A stretch of DNA of 64,000 nt from Haloarcula sp. H-GB4 (GTDB lineage: Archaea > Halobacteriota > Halobacteria > Halobacteriales > Haloarculaceae), in the NCBI RefSeq assembly GCF_030848575.1, contig NZ_JAVDDX010000003.1, forward strand, positions 336,045-400,044, read 5' to 3'. The position numbers and the translations under genes were made by a program. Below are positions 18,189-27,744 of the stretch, one piece after another (position 1 is the stretch's first letter; every line of letters starts with the position of its first letter). Under the pieces are notes generated by a model. It made no database searches, had not been told where the DNA came from, and worked only from the letters and a program-made list of their open reading frames with translations.

Positions 18189-19397
18189 TTAGGCTGTGAA
18201 GACGTGTTCTCCGAGGAACCGCTCGTACTCATTAAACACAGGTCGCGGGGAGAAGTCGTCGGCGCGAGAGCGCAACCGATCAGCATCAGGAGGGTCAGCA
18301 AGCGTATCACAAACTGCATTGGCCAACCCATTCATATTATCCACTGGGACAAGTGTCCCATACTTTCCATCGGAGAGAATCTCTCTGGGGCCGCTCGGAC
18401 AGTCCGTTGACACGATTGGACAGCCAACCGCCAAACACTCGATCAGGACTGTCGGTAGCCCTTCATACCGAGATGAGAGGAGAAAAGCATCTGATTTTGC
18501 CATATACCGATACGGATTATCGACGAATCCGGGAAGAGACACCACATCTGACAGCCCCAGTCGCTCGACTGTCGCCTGGACTTTCTCTCGGCACGGTCCT
18601 TTTCCCGCAATGATGGCACGTGCATTCGAGTTTCTATTGGCTACCGTCTCGAACGCACGAACCCATCCATCCAGATTCTTTTGACCTGCGTGTCGCCCAA
18701 CGAATAGGACGACATCCCGGTCATTACTTTCTACCCACTCGTGCTCAACTGTTTGGCCGGCCCGCTCACGAATCTGTTCGACGTCCACCGGGTTGTAGAG
18801 GACTGAAATATCCGATCGTTCGACTGGAGTTCTGTCAGCGAGGCTGTCCGCGACGCCCTCGGAAACACTGACGATTTGATCCGAGGCGGGGTAAAGCCGG
18901 GGAACGATTCGTCTGACAATCTGGTCCTTCGGTGTCGCCTCAACCTCATGTCCGAATGCAGAGTGCTGTGTCGGAATCACCGTAGTATCGACGTCAAGGA
19001 ACCTATTGATAGCGAGCGACACAATGCTTGGGTGTTCAAGATGGGGAAACAGCGCTGCCGGCTTGTGCTTATTTAGGTATGTAACTAGAAACGGCAGATG
19101 TGCGGCTACCCCGACAACTGGCGTCTTCGATGGTGGAAGCTCAACGATAGAGACCTGTTCGGAAAGCTCCGACCGGAGCTCACCGCTCGCTCGTGACAGC
19201 AGAAGGTCAATATTATAACCTCGGTCGGCCAGTCCGTTTGCGATAGTGATTGCGACTTGCTCTGCGCCACCGACGGAGAGGTCCGGAATAAAGAACGCCA
19301 GCAGTGGTCGGTCACCGTCCGTCGCAACCGAAATATTTTGTTCAGCTACGGGTGAGACTGTAGAACCATCACCATCTGAAAGCGTCGGCTCGTCCAT
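18189..19397 (-). CDS. Glycosyltransferase family 4
   Basis: A 402-residue GT4-type enzyme. The N-terminal Gly-rich loop is FFIPDLSVGGAEQVAITIANGL (donor/acceptor cleft), the linker is VLYNPVDVEQIRE, and the C-terminal domain has VLFVGRHAGQKNLDGWVRAF, IIAGKGPCREKV and SRYEGLPTVLIECLAVGCPIVSTDCPSGP, the conserved EX7E region. The first 30 residues are acidic and poorly conserved in style. It is a retaining transferase of the type that adds N-acetylgalactosamine, glucose or mannose in surface polysaccharide assembly; which one is not visible. It is separated by 70 bases from the upstream GT2 gene on the same strand, so the two may form one unit. Confidence 0.85.
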   Translation of the reverse strand: MDEPTLSDGDGSTVSPVAEQNISVATDGDRPLLAFFIPDLSVGGAEQVAITIANGLADRGYNIDLLLSRASGELRSELSEQVSIVELPPSKTPVVGVAAHLPFLVTYLNKHKPAALFPHLEHPSIVSLAINRFLDVDTTVIPTQHSAFGHEVEATPKDQIVRRIVPRLYPASDQIVSVSEGVADSLADRTPVERSDISVLYNPVDVEQIRERAGQTVEHEWVESNDRDVVLFVGRHAGQKNLDGWVRAFETVANRNSNARAIIAGKGPCREKVQATVERLGLSDVVSLPGFVDNPYRYMAKSDAFLLSSRYEGLPTVLIECLAVGCPIVSTDCPSGPREILSDGKYGTLVPVDNMNGLANAVCDTLADPPDADRLRSRADDFSPRPVFNEYERFLGEHVFTA

Positions 19398-19466
19398 TAT
19401 GATGTTGGACCCGTCAGATAGTCTTTGTTAGTCACTGGGTTCCAAACTTGACACCGAAACACGTTA

Positions 19467-20435
19467 TCATTTTGAAGGGACGGTCTCTGTCAGCTTCCGA
19501 CGTAAGGACGCAGCCATCTCGTAGGTCCGCTCTCCTCCCAAGGAGGGGAGTAGGTGAGGGTGGACAGGGCGGTAGAGTGGGTTAGCAAAGAAGGCCAGTA
19601 AGAAATACTTACGGGCTTCGCCGTATCGCCCTGCACGTATCGCTGACCGTGCCAACGAGCGTCGCATGGACGCGAGAAAGGTCCGTTCGTAGTATTTCCC
19701 GTGCTCCGCTGCAAGGCCACCATGCTTCTCGATAAATAGGGGATAGGCGATATCTCGCTTCTGTTCGAAGTTCGCTGTGATGCTATCCTCTCGTCCAGTT
19801 TGGCGATACGTAAGCGTCTCTGTGACCGGTTGGAACTCGCAAGACTGTGCGAGCCGGAAGAACCACTCACGATCCTGCCACGCCGGAAATCTCTCGTCGG
19901 GGAGTCCGGCATCGGAAATTGCCTCAGTGTCGACTAGAACCGAAGAAAACTGTCCGAAGTTTGTGCCAGTCAACAAGTCGGTAACCACATGTCCCGCCGC
20001 AGTCGGGGTTGAAATCGTTGTTCCAGCCGCGCTTTCTCGTTTGACCCATGTGTAAATGACTCCGGTTTCGGGTGATGATTCGCTGAACCGATCCACCTGC
20101 TTCCTGAGCTTTGTCTCTTTCCACCGGTCATCATCGTCGAGAAACGCAACATAATCGCCGTTTGAAGCCCTGATACCTGTATTTCGGGCGGCATTTGCCC
20201 CCCTGTTTTCTTCGTGTCGGACTACTTCCGTACGCTTGTCCTTCAAAATATCTTCGGGTAGTGTCGTCGCTACCGGTGTCGGTGATCCGTCATCAATGAC
20301 GAGTAGTTCGATCCGCTCATACTGTTGATTAAGCACACTGTTAATTGCGGCTGGCAGGTGTTCATCTCTTCCATAGGTGGGTATTACGACACTCACAAGC
20401 GGATTCTCGCCGTCCGTGTGACGTTCCACGGGCAT
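19467..20435 (-). CDS. Glycosyltransferase family 2
   Basis: A 322-residue GT-A fold inverting glycosyltransferase. It opens with PLVSVVIPTYGRDEHLPAAINSVLNQQYERIELLVIDDGS, with the nucleotide-binding Asp pair in DDGS and the metal-binding DDDD in DYVAFLDDDDRW. Other landmarks are NRGANAARNTGIRAS and the acceptor-side WQDREWFFRLA. The C-terminal 60 residues are basic helix, probably for membrane association. The ATG at 20435 is preferred over an upstream extension of 32 codons whose sequence does not look like protein. It precedes the GT4 gene on the same strand. Confidence 0.85.
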   Translation of the reverse strand: MPVERHTDGENPLVSVVIPTYGRDEHLPAAINSVLNQQYERIELLVIDDGSPTPVATTLPEDILKDKRTEVVRHEENRGANAARNTGIRASNGDYVAFLDDDDRWKETKLRKQVDRFSESSPETGVIYTWVKRESAAGTTISTPTAAGHVVTDLLTGTNFGQFSSVLVDTEAISDAGLPDERFPAWQDREWFFRLAQSCEFQPVTETLTYRQTGREDSITANFEQKRDIAYPLFIEKHGGLAAEHGKYYERTFLASMRRSLARSAIRAGRYGEARKYFLLAFFANPLYRPVHPHLLPSLGGERTYEMAASLRRKLTETVPSK

Positions 20436-20705
20436 ATTAATTTTAATTATACCTCGTGTGCCATCATATTTAAGTACAACATTGCTACCGGACAGATAGA
20501 AGAGATTTCTGGACAGAGTGCTACATCCCAAGGTGGTAGATCTGATTTGAGATTATACAGAGAACATTTTGACCCAGTTACGGGATAGATGCTACGTAGT
20601 CAACGAAACAACGTATCGGTAGTCGGTGTCTTATCGGCCAAAGCCATACCGTTTCAGGGGAATTACTATTTGGCAGGTCCCATTATGTCGTAGCACGCAA
20701 TCCAT

Positions 20706-21005
20706 ATGTCAATGACGAAGTGGGTTTCATCCATGTCGATTTCAGGACCTAACCAGAGTCGGTTCCAGTGGTTTCTCATCTCGTTCGTGACTCTTGGAAC
20801 CATCTCGCTAGTCACCCTCTGGGCCGCTAATATTACTAGCATTCGAGTATACTTTGTCGGACTGTTTCTGACTCTGCTGGTAACCAGTGAGGTGTTCCCG
20901 CCGTTGGCAGACAAGCAGTGGTGGCGTGGGCTACAGCTCGTCAAACTCGTCGGTTGGCTTATTACTCTTTCTCTCCTATTTAAGCGGGTCAGTGCAGTGG
21001 TCTAA
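20706..21005 (+). CDS. Small three-helix membrane protein
   Basis: A 99-residue ORF whose translation has three well-formed hydrophobic segments: FLISFVTLGTISLVTLWA, VYFVGLFLTLLVTSEV and LVKLVGWLITLSLLF, separated by short loops with charges at the ends. No family is recognised. It stands alone between two minus-strand units. The orderly spacing of the helices supports a real gene more than chance, but there is no other support. Confidence 0.5.
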   Translation: MSMTKWVSSMSISGPNQSRFQWFLISFVTLGTISLVTLWAANITSIRVYFVGLFLTLLVTSEVFPPLADKQWWRGLQLVKLVGWLITLSLLFKRVSAVV

Positions 21006-21081
21006 CCCCTTTCGAGTTTCTGAAGCGAGACGTGACAGGGGGGTTTGATAACAGCTTTATATGGGGTGTGAGCCAATGCTG

Positions 21082-22059
21082 TCAGCCATTGGTGACAGTA
21101 ACCCAGAGATGCGTGCGGCGGTACGCGTTCTCAGGACGGGGATTCGCCCCGACTGGTGCGTCGTTGCGGTAGAGCAGATATGAGATTCGAATGTTCTCAC
21201 CGACTAGCGTGGGGGTGATTTCGTGCGAGCGCTTGAGCGTTTCACCTGCCGCGACACGGTTCTTGAACCGATCAATTCGTGCGGTGGCTAGGACAGTGCC
21301 GTTCTCGATTTTCTGAGCAACGACAACAATTGTGTAATTCAGCTCTTGGCCTTCATGATTGCCGATAGTGACCTGAACAGTCCGCGAACTGCCGAGCGGA
21401 ATCTGTGACGGATACTCAGCGGCAACAGGTTCTCCGTTGGCGGATTCCGTTACCAGCGCGAACTCAGTGAACTGTTCACCCCGTTCCGCCGATATGGCCG
21501 CGTAGCCGATCCCGGAACCAGAGACAAGAAGACCCAGTATAAGCAGGATGTATAGTGTCGAGACACTTCCAGAAGGGTTCAGAGACACTCGGCTCTGTAC
21601 AGTTGTCCCCCACCGCAAGGGACTGAAACGCTCATCTGATGGCACCCGCATCCGTCGGATCGTTGCGGCAATCGTGAAGATGGCAGTCGTTATTCCGATA
21701 GAGAGTTGGTACGGTCCGGTGGTCGAACCAGGCGAAAGCAAGACTAGTCCGAGCCCCAGTAGTGGAACTATACAGACACTACTCCCGACTGCAAGGACGA
21801 GTCGTTCACCGACAGAAATTCGTCCCACTTGGCCATCAGATGATCCATCGGTCTCAGTAGAACTGCGTGGGAATAAAAGCGCAACGAGAGCGTATCCTGG
21901 TGCAATAAGTATCGCTACCAACCCCAGAAAGGCCCCTACAGATGAGTCTTTGACATACCCTTGGGCAGCAGCGAGATGCCAGAGGCCGAGGAGCCCGACT
22001 AGCAGAAGATCGATCGGGAGCGTCTCCGTCTCAATGTTCGCATCTGCGTCAGTAGCCAT
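21082..22059 (-). CDS. DUF1616 membrane protein
   Basis: A 325-residue membrane protein of the DUF1616 type. Its N-terminal half has about four helices with the family signature LIAPGYALVALLFP, followed by a cytosolic loop and the helix pair VCIVPLLGLGLVLLSPG and GITTAIFTIAATIRRM. A further helix (TLYILLILGLLVSGSGIGYAAI) leads into a C-terminal beta-rich domain of about 120 residues (EPVAAEYPSQIPLGSSRTVQVTIGNHEG) that should lie outside the cell. Such proteins recur next to glycosylation and polysaccharide genes in haloarchaea, but their role is unknown. ATG at 22059 is chosen; a GTG two codons upstream is also possible. Confidence 0.75.
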   Translation of the reverse strand: MATDADANIETETLPIDLLLVGLLGLWHLAAAQGYVKDSSVGAFLGLVAILIAPGYALVALLFPRSSTETDGSSDGQVGRISVGERLVLAVGSSVCIVPLLGLGLVLLSPGSTTGPYQLSIGITTAIFTIAATIRRMRVPSDERFSPLRWGTTVQSRVSLNPSGSVSTLYILLILGLLVSGSGIGYAAISAERGEQFTEFALVTESANGEPVAAEYPSQIPLGSSRTVQVTIGNHEGQELNYTIVVVAQKIENGTVLATARIDRFKNRVAAGETLKRSHEITPTLVGENIRISYLLYRNDAPVGANPRPENAYRRTHLWVTVTNG

Positions 22060-22359
22060 TATCACTCGATGAGAGCGTAGTAGTAAAATTAGACAGTTAC
22101 TACCAGTGCATGTAACTGATCAGTGTCAAACGGAGTCGTCCGCAATCTCTTCGAAAAGTCTGTCTGGGTTGAGAGCACGCTGTCTCCACTTGGCAAGTTT
22201 CCGCTGACAAAGTAGCTATTCACAACACCCTCATCCAGTTGTACATGACTGGGTCGTTGGTCCCCTATCTCTGTCAAACAGATCGTTGAGCGTACGGTCA
22301 ATTCGCCCTCAGGAAGACACGTGAGTCGGCGCCGTGCGGACAGTGGGTACCGGCGCTGG
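22060..22359. other. Intergenic region with a possible gene remnant
   Basis: About 300 bases between the DUF1616 gene and the 3' end of the UDP-GlcNAc 2-epimerase gene. A minus-strand frame stays open from 22565 to 22089, but it overlaps the epimerase gene in another frame. Its last 80 codons, outside that gene, read as a plausible beta-strand-rich protein end (LTVRSTICLTEIGD). They could be the remnant of a lost gene. I cannot assign it. Confidence 0.3.
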
Positions 22360-23475
22360 TCACTCAGGGGCTGTGACTGTTTCTCTGGCAGGGAGTTCCG
22401 GAACCGCATCGAGAATTTGAACGGCGGCTGTTCCATCGCCGAAAGGCGTTTCCCACTCTCCAGCCTTTCCACGCATTTGTGTCGCCGCCGCAGTGATACT
22501 ACTCGGCTCCCGGCCGGCAACGCAGTTTGCACCGACAAATGCCGTCTCAGGACGTTCAGTGCCATACCTGAGCGTCACACACGGTGTCCCGAGGATGCTT
22601 GTTTCCTCCTGGACACCACCTGAGTCGGTGAACACTAGGTCCGCTGTACTCTCTAGCCGGAGAAAATCGAAGAAGCCCAGTGGTTCGATGAGGCGAACTT
22701 GATCGGGGACTGCAATACCGAACTCTTCGAGACGGTCCTCCGCTCGGGGATGGATCGGGTAGATGGCTTCCTGTTCCGCTTGAACGCTTGCCCGTGCAAC
22801 GCCGCTGAGAATCCGCTCGAACGCTTCCCGGTCGTCAACTGTTTCCGCCCGGTGAGCGGTCAAGAGGTCGAACTGGCCGTCGGAAACGCCGAGTTCACTC
22901 AGAATCCGACTTTTGTTTGCAGCCTCATCATCATAGATTTCAACTGCATCGACGATCGTATTCCCAGTAACAGTGATACGGTCCGCAGGGATCCCTTCGT
23001 CGCGGAGTAACGCTGCTGTCTCGGCGGTCGGTGGGAAAAGGTAATCAGAGATGTGATCAATGATGACGCGGTTCGTCTCTTCAGGCATATCGTCATCGAA
23101 ACTTCGAAGCCCGGCTTCGACGTGAGCCACGTCGACATCCATCTTACTCCCTGCGAGTGCACCCGCGAGAGTCGAGTTCGTATCCCCTTGGACAAATACC
23201 ACTGTGGGCTCGGTATCCTGAAGTTCTTCTTCAATGCCAGCGAGCATCGCACCAGTTTGTGCCCCGTGATCGTCAGATCCGACTTCGAGGTTCGTATCTG
23301 GGGGTGATAACCCGAGTTGTCGGAAAAAGACAGTATCCAGCGAGTCTGAATAATGCTGACCAGTATGGACAATGTGTGTGTTGACACCACGCCGATGGCA
23401 CTCCTGAATTACCGGGGCTAGCTTGATAATCTCGGGACGCGTCCCAAGAACGAACCCCACAGTGCTGTTAGTCAT
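22360..23475 (-). CDS. wecB: UDP-N-acetylglucosamine 2-epimerase (non-hydrolysing)
   Basis: A 371-residue cytoplasmic enzyme that interconverts UDP-GlcNAc and UDP-ManNAc. Its length matches the family. Signatures include GTRPEIIKLAPVIQ at residue 11, HTGQHYSDSLD, VFVQGDTNSTLAGALA, the active-site stretch VAHVEAGLRSFDDDMPEETNR, LTAHRAETVDDREAF, and the UDP-binding FTDSGGVQEETSILGTPCVTLR. It is followed downstream in the island by the matching dehydrogenase's pathway step, since wecC lies 170 bases upstream on the same strand. Together they would supply UDP-ManNAcA. Specificity for GlcNAc follows from the family, not from a test. Confidence 0.9.
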   Translation of the reverse strand: MTNSTVGFVLGTRPEIIKLAPVIQECHRRGVNTHIVHTGQHYSDSLDTVFFRQLGLSPPDTNLEVGSDDHGAQTGAMLAGIEEELQDTEPTVVFVQGDTNSTLAGALAGSKMDVDVAHVEAGLRSFDDDMPEETNRVIIDHISDYLFPPTAETAALLRDEGIPADRITVTGNTIVDAVEIYDDEAANKSRILSELGVSDGQFDLLTAHRAETVDDREAFERILSGVARASVQAEQEAIYPIHPRAEDRLEEFGIAVPDQVRLIEPLGFFDFLRLESTADLVFTDSGGVQEETSILGTPCVTLRYGTERPETAFVGANCVAGREPSSITAAATQMRGKAGEWETPFGDGTAAVQILDAVPELPARETVTAPE

Positions 23476-23645
23476 TGTTGGCCCTGATCCGTAAGTCGAA
23501 CAGCCGGTGATAGCTCCAGCCAGTCAATTTCATACCGGTTCCGTGAGTAGCCGCAGGATTTGTTATAGGCTTCCTACGCCATTGATCATGGCCAGTCGTC
23601 CGCGAGTCAAATTGGTGCTGTCAGAAAATCATCTGTAACGCTGGA

Positions 23646-24926
23646 TCAAATTGTCCGGACATCAAACCCGTGCTCAGCCCACCGATTCGCGTCGATGACA
23701 TCAACCGGGTCGATCACAGTTCGGCCCGCCATCTTTGACCTGATGGCTTCCGGGTTGAGATCTACAAACTCATCGTGTGCTGCCCCGAATATCACCGCAT
23801 CAGCATCTCTTACTGCCGTCTCAAGGGTTTCAAGCTGTAATCTGGAGTCCGTCGCCCGTGGGTCGTGAATAGTGACTGATCCCTCGTCCCAACCCCCATC
23901 CATAGCTGGGCGAGTGTCCACCGTGACAGTCCCGAGCAGTTTGGCTATTTCCAAACCTGGACTATTGCGAGTGTCGCTGACGTTACCTTTGTACGTAATC
24001 CCAAGAACAGCTACAGTCTTATTTTCGAGCGAGTCGATAGCGTCCTCGAGTAGCCTGATAACGTGTTCGGGCATCCTGTCGTTGACTCGGTTCGCGATAT
24101 CGATTAGCTCTGTTACACCAGACCCATCGCTCAGGAAATGCGGATCGACAGGAAGGCAATGCCCGCCTACTCCTGGACCTGGGCTCAAAATATCAACCCG
24201 TGGATGGTTGTTCGCGAGATTGATCGCAGACCGTACATCAATGCCGTAGTTCTCTGCGAGGAGTGCGAGCGTATTGGCATACGCGATACTGACGTTTCGC
24301 TCGGCGTTTTGTGCAAGTTTCACGAACTCGGCGGTCGTAGGGTCAGCGGCGACATGAATGTCTCCGGTCGTGAGCGGTTCATAAAGGGATTTGATGGCGT
24401 TAACCGAGGCCTCATCGACACCGCCGACGATTCGATCGTTGGTTCGGAGTTCTGTGAGCGTATTCCCTGGCATCACCGTCTCCGGCGTGTACCCCAAGTG
24501 TACATCTTCACCGATGTCGAGATTGCCTCTCGAAATGATCGGGGCCAACATTCCAGTCGTTGTTCCCGGCGGCACTGTTGACTCCAACACCACGGTGTCG
24601 TCCGACCTGAGAACGCCCGCCACGTTTCGTCCAGCATCCTTCACGTATGTCAGATCCGCCTCGTCGTTCATATCGTCGTACGGCGTTGGGACACAGATTA
24701 TGTGTACATCAGCGGATTGGGGATGATGACTCGGCGTTAGATTGCACTCCAGCGCATCCTGAATGTACGACTCAAGTTCTGGTTCGCTAACTTTCGGATC
24801 ACCCTCGTTGAGGTGATTGATTACATCCTCGTTGACATCGAAACCAATGACATCGATGCCTGAATTGGCGAACAGCGATGCGGTCGTGAGCCCGATATAG
24901 CCTAGCCCGTGGACGCAGATAGTCAT
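23646..24926 (-). CDS. wecC: UDP-N-acetyl-D-mannosaminuronate dehydrogenase-like enzyme
   Basis: A 426-residue UDP-sugar 6-dehydrogenase that oxidises a C6 hydroxyl to a carboxylate with two NAD+, giving UDP-ManNAcA when paired with WecB. The N-terminal Rossmann fold has VHGLGYIGLTTASLFANSG. The middle has the catalytic Lys and Asn region EFVKLAQNAERNVSIAYANTLA, and the active-site Cys lies in GPGVGGHCLPVDPHFL. The UDP-binding C-terminal domain has VAVLGITYKGNVSDTRNSP. ATG at 24926 is chosen because the protein then begins at the first beta-strand of the NAD fold; an upstream start at 24965 would add 13 residues. The WecC rather than UDP-glucose branch is inferred from wecB next to it. Confidence 0.85.
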   Translation of the reverse strand: MTICVHGLGYIGLTTASLFANSGIDVIGFDVNEDVINHLNEGDPKVSEPELESYIQDALECNLTPSHHPQSADVHIICVPTPYDDMNDEADLTYVKDAGRNVAGVLRSDDTVVLESTVPPGTTTGMLAPIISRGNLDIGEDVHLGYTPETVMPGNTLTELRTNDRIVGGVDEASVNAIKSLYEPLTTGDIHVAADPTTAEFVKLAQNAERNVSIAYANTLALLAENYGIDVRSAINLANNHPRVDILSPGPGVGGHCLPVDPHFLSDGSGVTELIDIANRVNDRMPEHVIRLLEDAIDSLENKTVAVLGITYKGNVSDTRNSPGLEIAKLLGTVTVDTRPAMDGGWDEGSVTIHDPRATDSRLQLETLETAVRDADAVIFGAAHDEFVDLNPEAIRSKMAGRTVIDPVDVIDANRWAEHGFDVRTI

Positions 24927-25145
24927 GCTTTCTGTGCCCTCGATAGTTTTGTTATTGACTCGCAACGCTGTCGCCGTTCGAAATAGTCTGACGCTGACTC
25001 GTTCCGCATTGACCTACGAATGATATAGATTACCCTTTGTTATGCAGAAGTTGTCTCAAGTAAGAGAATCGACACTATGGTAAACCCAGACCTGAGAAGT
25101 GGGGTACGCCGTCTAATACGACCGATCAATGAGGACGATCGCCAC

Positions 25146-26465
25146 TTATTGACGGTACAGTTCTAAGGAGTGCAGAATGATCCCGGTGAATGATGCGAGG
25201 ATGCCAATAATTGTAAAAGTAGTGCTAGTCAGGGCATATCCGAGTGGAAAGCTTCCGGACTGAAGATAGTTGAACATCGTGAGGTAAGTGAATATAAATC
25301 CCAGTAGAACGCAGGAGACACCAGGCACGCCGAGCAACATGATAGGATGTTCTCGCTCAACCGTTCGAATAATGTTTCCAACAAGCGTAAGCCCGTGCTC
25401 AACTGGGCCAAGGTTGTTAGAAGCCTCCACATCGTAATCTATCGTCGTCGGAACCTCGACGATCTGGTAGCCGTTTGAGTGGGCGTGGTACAGTATATTG
25501 GTGCTTGCATCCATTTGGTCGCCAATTGAGTTGTCTTCAGCAAGTGAGGTTATGGCCTCTGTACTATACGCACGGAAACCACTCTGTGTGTCGTTGATTT
25601 GATTGGCTGGCTTGAGGATTCCAAGGCTGAGGTTAGTCATGAGGTTCACCGTGAACAGCCCAAATCGCCTGTACAGCGGCATCTTTGTGTCCGCATCCTC
25701 ATCGAACCGATTACCGATGACGACCTCCGCCCCCGACTCCTTTTGCTGTTCAATTAATTCTGGGATATCACTGGGATCATGCTGCCCGTCGGCGTCAAGA
25801 ATGACTAGGTAGTCCGCGTCACCACGGTCAGCTTGCTCAAAAATACTGTTGAGGGCACCACCATACCCGACGTTACGGTCGTGCTCATACACTGTCGCGC
25901 CAGCCGCCGCTGCGACCTCGACAGTGTCGTCGGTACTCCCGTCGTCAACAACCAGAACAGTGTCTGCATAGTGCTTGGCCGACTCCACTACCGCCCCGAT
26001 CGTCGCTGCCTCGTTGTACGCAGGAATTCCGACCATGACAGTCGGATCCGGCTCGGTGACGGGTTCAAGACGGGCATCGACAGTGAACTTCTCTGTACTC
26101 TTCAGTGCTTGGCGGCTTGCCGGGAGGTTAACTGACCCATTCTCTTCACCATGATACAGGAGTCCCGGATACCCTGCCTGCTTAGCAAACATCCGCAACC
26201 GCTCGCGAGGGGCATCGGCTTCAGCCCAGTTTCCAGAAGGGGGAACCACCTCTGCATCAAGCCACCGGGCAAAAGTGAGTGCCTGAAGGTCAGCATCAAC
26301 GGCAGCTGTAACGATTGCCTGGTGTGCCCGTGAGTGGATACGAAGAATCTCAGCCGCGATCCATTCGGCGTTCGACTCGGTCGCGACTAGTCCCACCGCC
26401 GGCAAGTTCTTCGAAACCTCTCGGATACCGTCACCGGCGGGTGATTGCTGGATTCTATCCGACAT
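25146..26465 (-). CDS. Glycosyltransferase family 2 with C-terminal membrane helices
   Basis: A 439-residue protein. The N-terminal 130 residues form a small alpha/beta domain that is not part of the catalytic GT2 fold. The GT2 domain starts at about residue 140: MVGIPAYNEAATIGAVVESAK, VVDDGSTDDTVEVA, YGGALNSIFEQA, the metal site ILDADGQHDPSDI, and NDTQSGFRAYS, as in dolichyl-phosphate mannose or glucose synthases. Two C-terminal helices (LGVPGVSCVLLGFIFTYLTMF; LTSTTFTIIGILASFTGIILHSLELY) anchor it. The enzyme probably charges a polyprenyl phosphate with one sugar or starts the lipid-linked repeat unit. ATG at 26465 is preferred to an upstream start because the extension is not protein-like. 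Confidence 0.8.
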   Translation of the reverse strand: MSDRIQQSPAGDGIREVSKNLPAVGLVATESNAEWIAAEILRIHSRAHQAIVTAAVDADLQALTFARWLDAEVVPPSGNWAEADAPRERLRMFAKQAGYPGLLYHGEENGSVNLPASRQALKSTEKFTVDARLEPVTEPDPTVMVGIPAYNEAATIGAVVESAKHYADTVLVVDDGSTDDTVEVAAAAGATVYEHDRNVGYGGALNSIFEQADRGDADYLVILDADGQHDPSDIPELIEQQKESGAEVVIGNRFDEDADTKMPLYRRFGLFTVNLMTNLSLGILKPANQINDTQSGFRAYSTEAITSLAEDNSIGDQMDASTNILYHAHSNGYQIVEVPTTIDYDVEASNNLGPVEHGLTLVGNIIRTVEREHPIMLLGVPGVSCVLLGFIFTYLTMFNYLQSGSFPLGYALTSTTFTIIGILASFTGIILHSLELYRQ

Positions 26466-26814
26466 CTCAGTCCCACTCCGGAACCGCTCTCGATGGCGGT
26501 CGTTCGGTGTGGTCGTCCACACGCTCCGGTACGTATAATGGCATCATTGTGGCGAGTAGTGGACTCCGTTGTGCTCTGCTGTGAACGAGTTATCATATTG
26601 TTATCCCCAGCTTTCCGAGATTGTCCCAACCCTGTATTATCCGCAAAAAGCAGGTAACAAAGTATAGTCTGGCGTAGGAATACAGCGCGTGGCCACTACG
26701 GTCTGAGAGGAGTTTAGTTCGGCCCATCCCTTACGATACCAAGATTACTCAACTAGGAGATGAGATGTATGTCTATGAATAACTTAAAGCATCAAAACCT
26801 CGTTTTCGAATGAT

Positions 26815-27744
26815 ATGTCGACAAACGATATTCGCAACTGTCGGGTACTAGTTACCGGAGGGGGTGGGTTCATTGGAAGTCATCTGACATCAGCGCTAGC
26901 GGTGGAGAACGAGGTGCGAGTCCTCGATGACTTCTCGACGGGACGGCGTGCAAACCTCCCAAAAGACGTGACTGTCATTGAGGGCGATATACGCGATAAA
27001 GGAACAGTCGACGAAGCGATGGACGACATTGACATAGTTTTTCATCAGGCCGCGATGGTTAGTGTCCCGAAGTCAATCGAGCACCCGGTCGACTGTCACG
27101 AGCTTAATGGGTCGGCAACCGTCACCGTGTTCGACTGCGCTCGACGGCAGGATGCACGGGTCGTACTCGCCTCCAGTGCCGCCGTATACGGCAATCCTGA
27201 TACGATGCCGATTAAAGAAGAAGAACCGGCCGATCCACGCACGCCGTATGGGATTGAAAAGCATCTCGGTGAACAGTATGCACAGTTTTATACAGAGCGG
27301 TACGGCCTACCCACAGTCCCGTTACGATACTTCAATGTCTATGGACCGCGTGGGCTTGACGGGGAGTACGCCGGTGTCATCGGCACATTCATTCGTCAGG
27401 CACAGGCCGGCAATCCGCTCACAGTCGAAGGTGACGGAAAACAGACTCGGGATTTCGTACACGTTGATGACATTGTCCGTGCCAACCTGCTTGCAGCCAC
27501 GACAGATGCTATCGGCAAGCCGTTCAACGTCGGAACTGGACAAAGTATCAGTATCAAGGAACTTGCCGAAACCGTCCGAGATGTCGTTGGAGCGAATGTG
27601 GAAATAAAACACGTCCCCGAACGCACGAATGATATCAGAGAGAGCGAAGCAGATCTCAGTGACGCACGCACACTGCTTGGATATGAACCAACAGTGTCCC
27701 TCGCAAAAGGGCTAGAAACAACGCTCAGTGCTGAAGCGGAATAA
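26815..27744 (+). CDS. NAD-dependent NDP-sugar epimerase (extended SDR)
   Basis: A 309-residue extended short-chain dehydrogenase. It has the nucleotide loop VLVTGGGGFIGSHL, the GDIRD acid pair after strand four, the SSAAVYGNP motif, and the catalytic Tyr-x3-Lys in TPYGIEKHLGEQY at about residue 145, followed by PLRYFNVYGPRG and FVHVDDIVRANLLA. These are typical of UDP-glucose/UDP-GlcNAc 4-epimerases (GalE, WbpP) and related uronate epimerases; which substrate it uses is not decidable here. It is divergent from the GT2 gene, with about 350 bases of AT-rich promoter region between them, and closes the polysaccharide island. Confidence 0.85.
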   Translation: MSTNDIRNCRVLVTGGGGFIGSHLTSALAVENEVRVLDDFSTGRRANLPKDVTVIEGDIRDKGTVDEAMDDIDIVFHQAAMVSVPKSIEHPVDCHELNGSATVTVFDCARRQDARVVLASSAAVYGNPDTMPIKEEEPADPRTPYGIEKHLGEQYAQFYTERYGLPTVPLRYFNVYGPRGLDGEYAGVIGTFIRQAQAGNPLTVEGDGKQTRDFVHVDDIVRANLLAATTDAIGKPFNVGTGQSISIKELAETVRDVVGANVEIKHVPERTNDIRESEADLSDARTLLGYEPTVSLAKGLETTLSAEAE

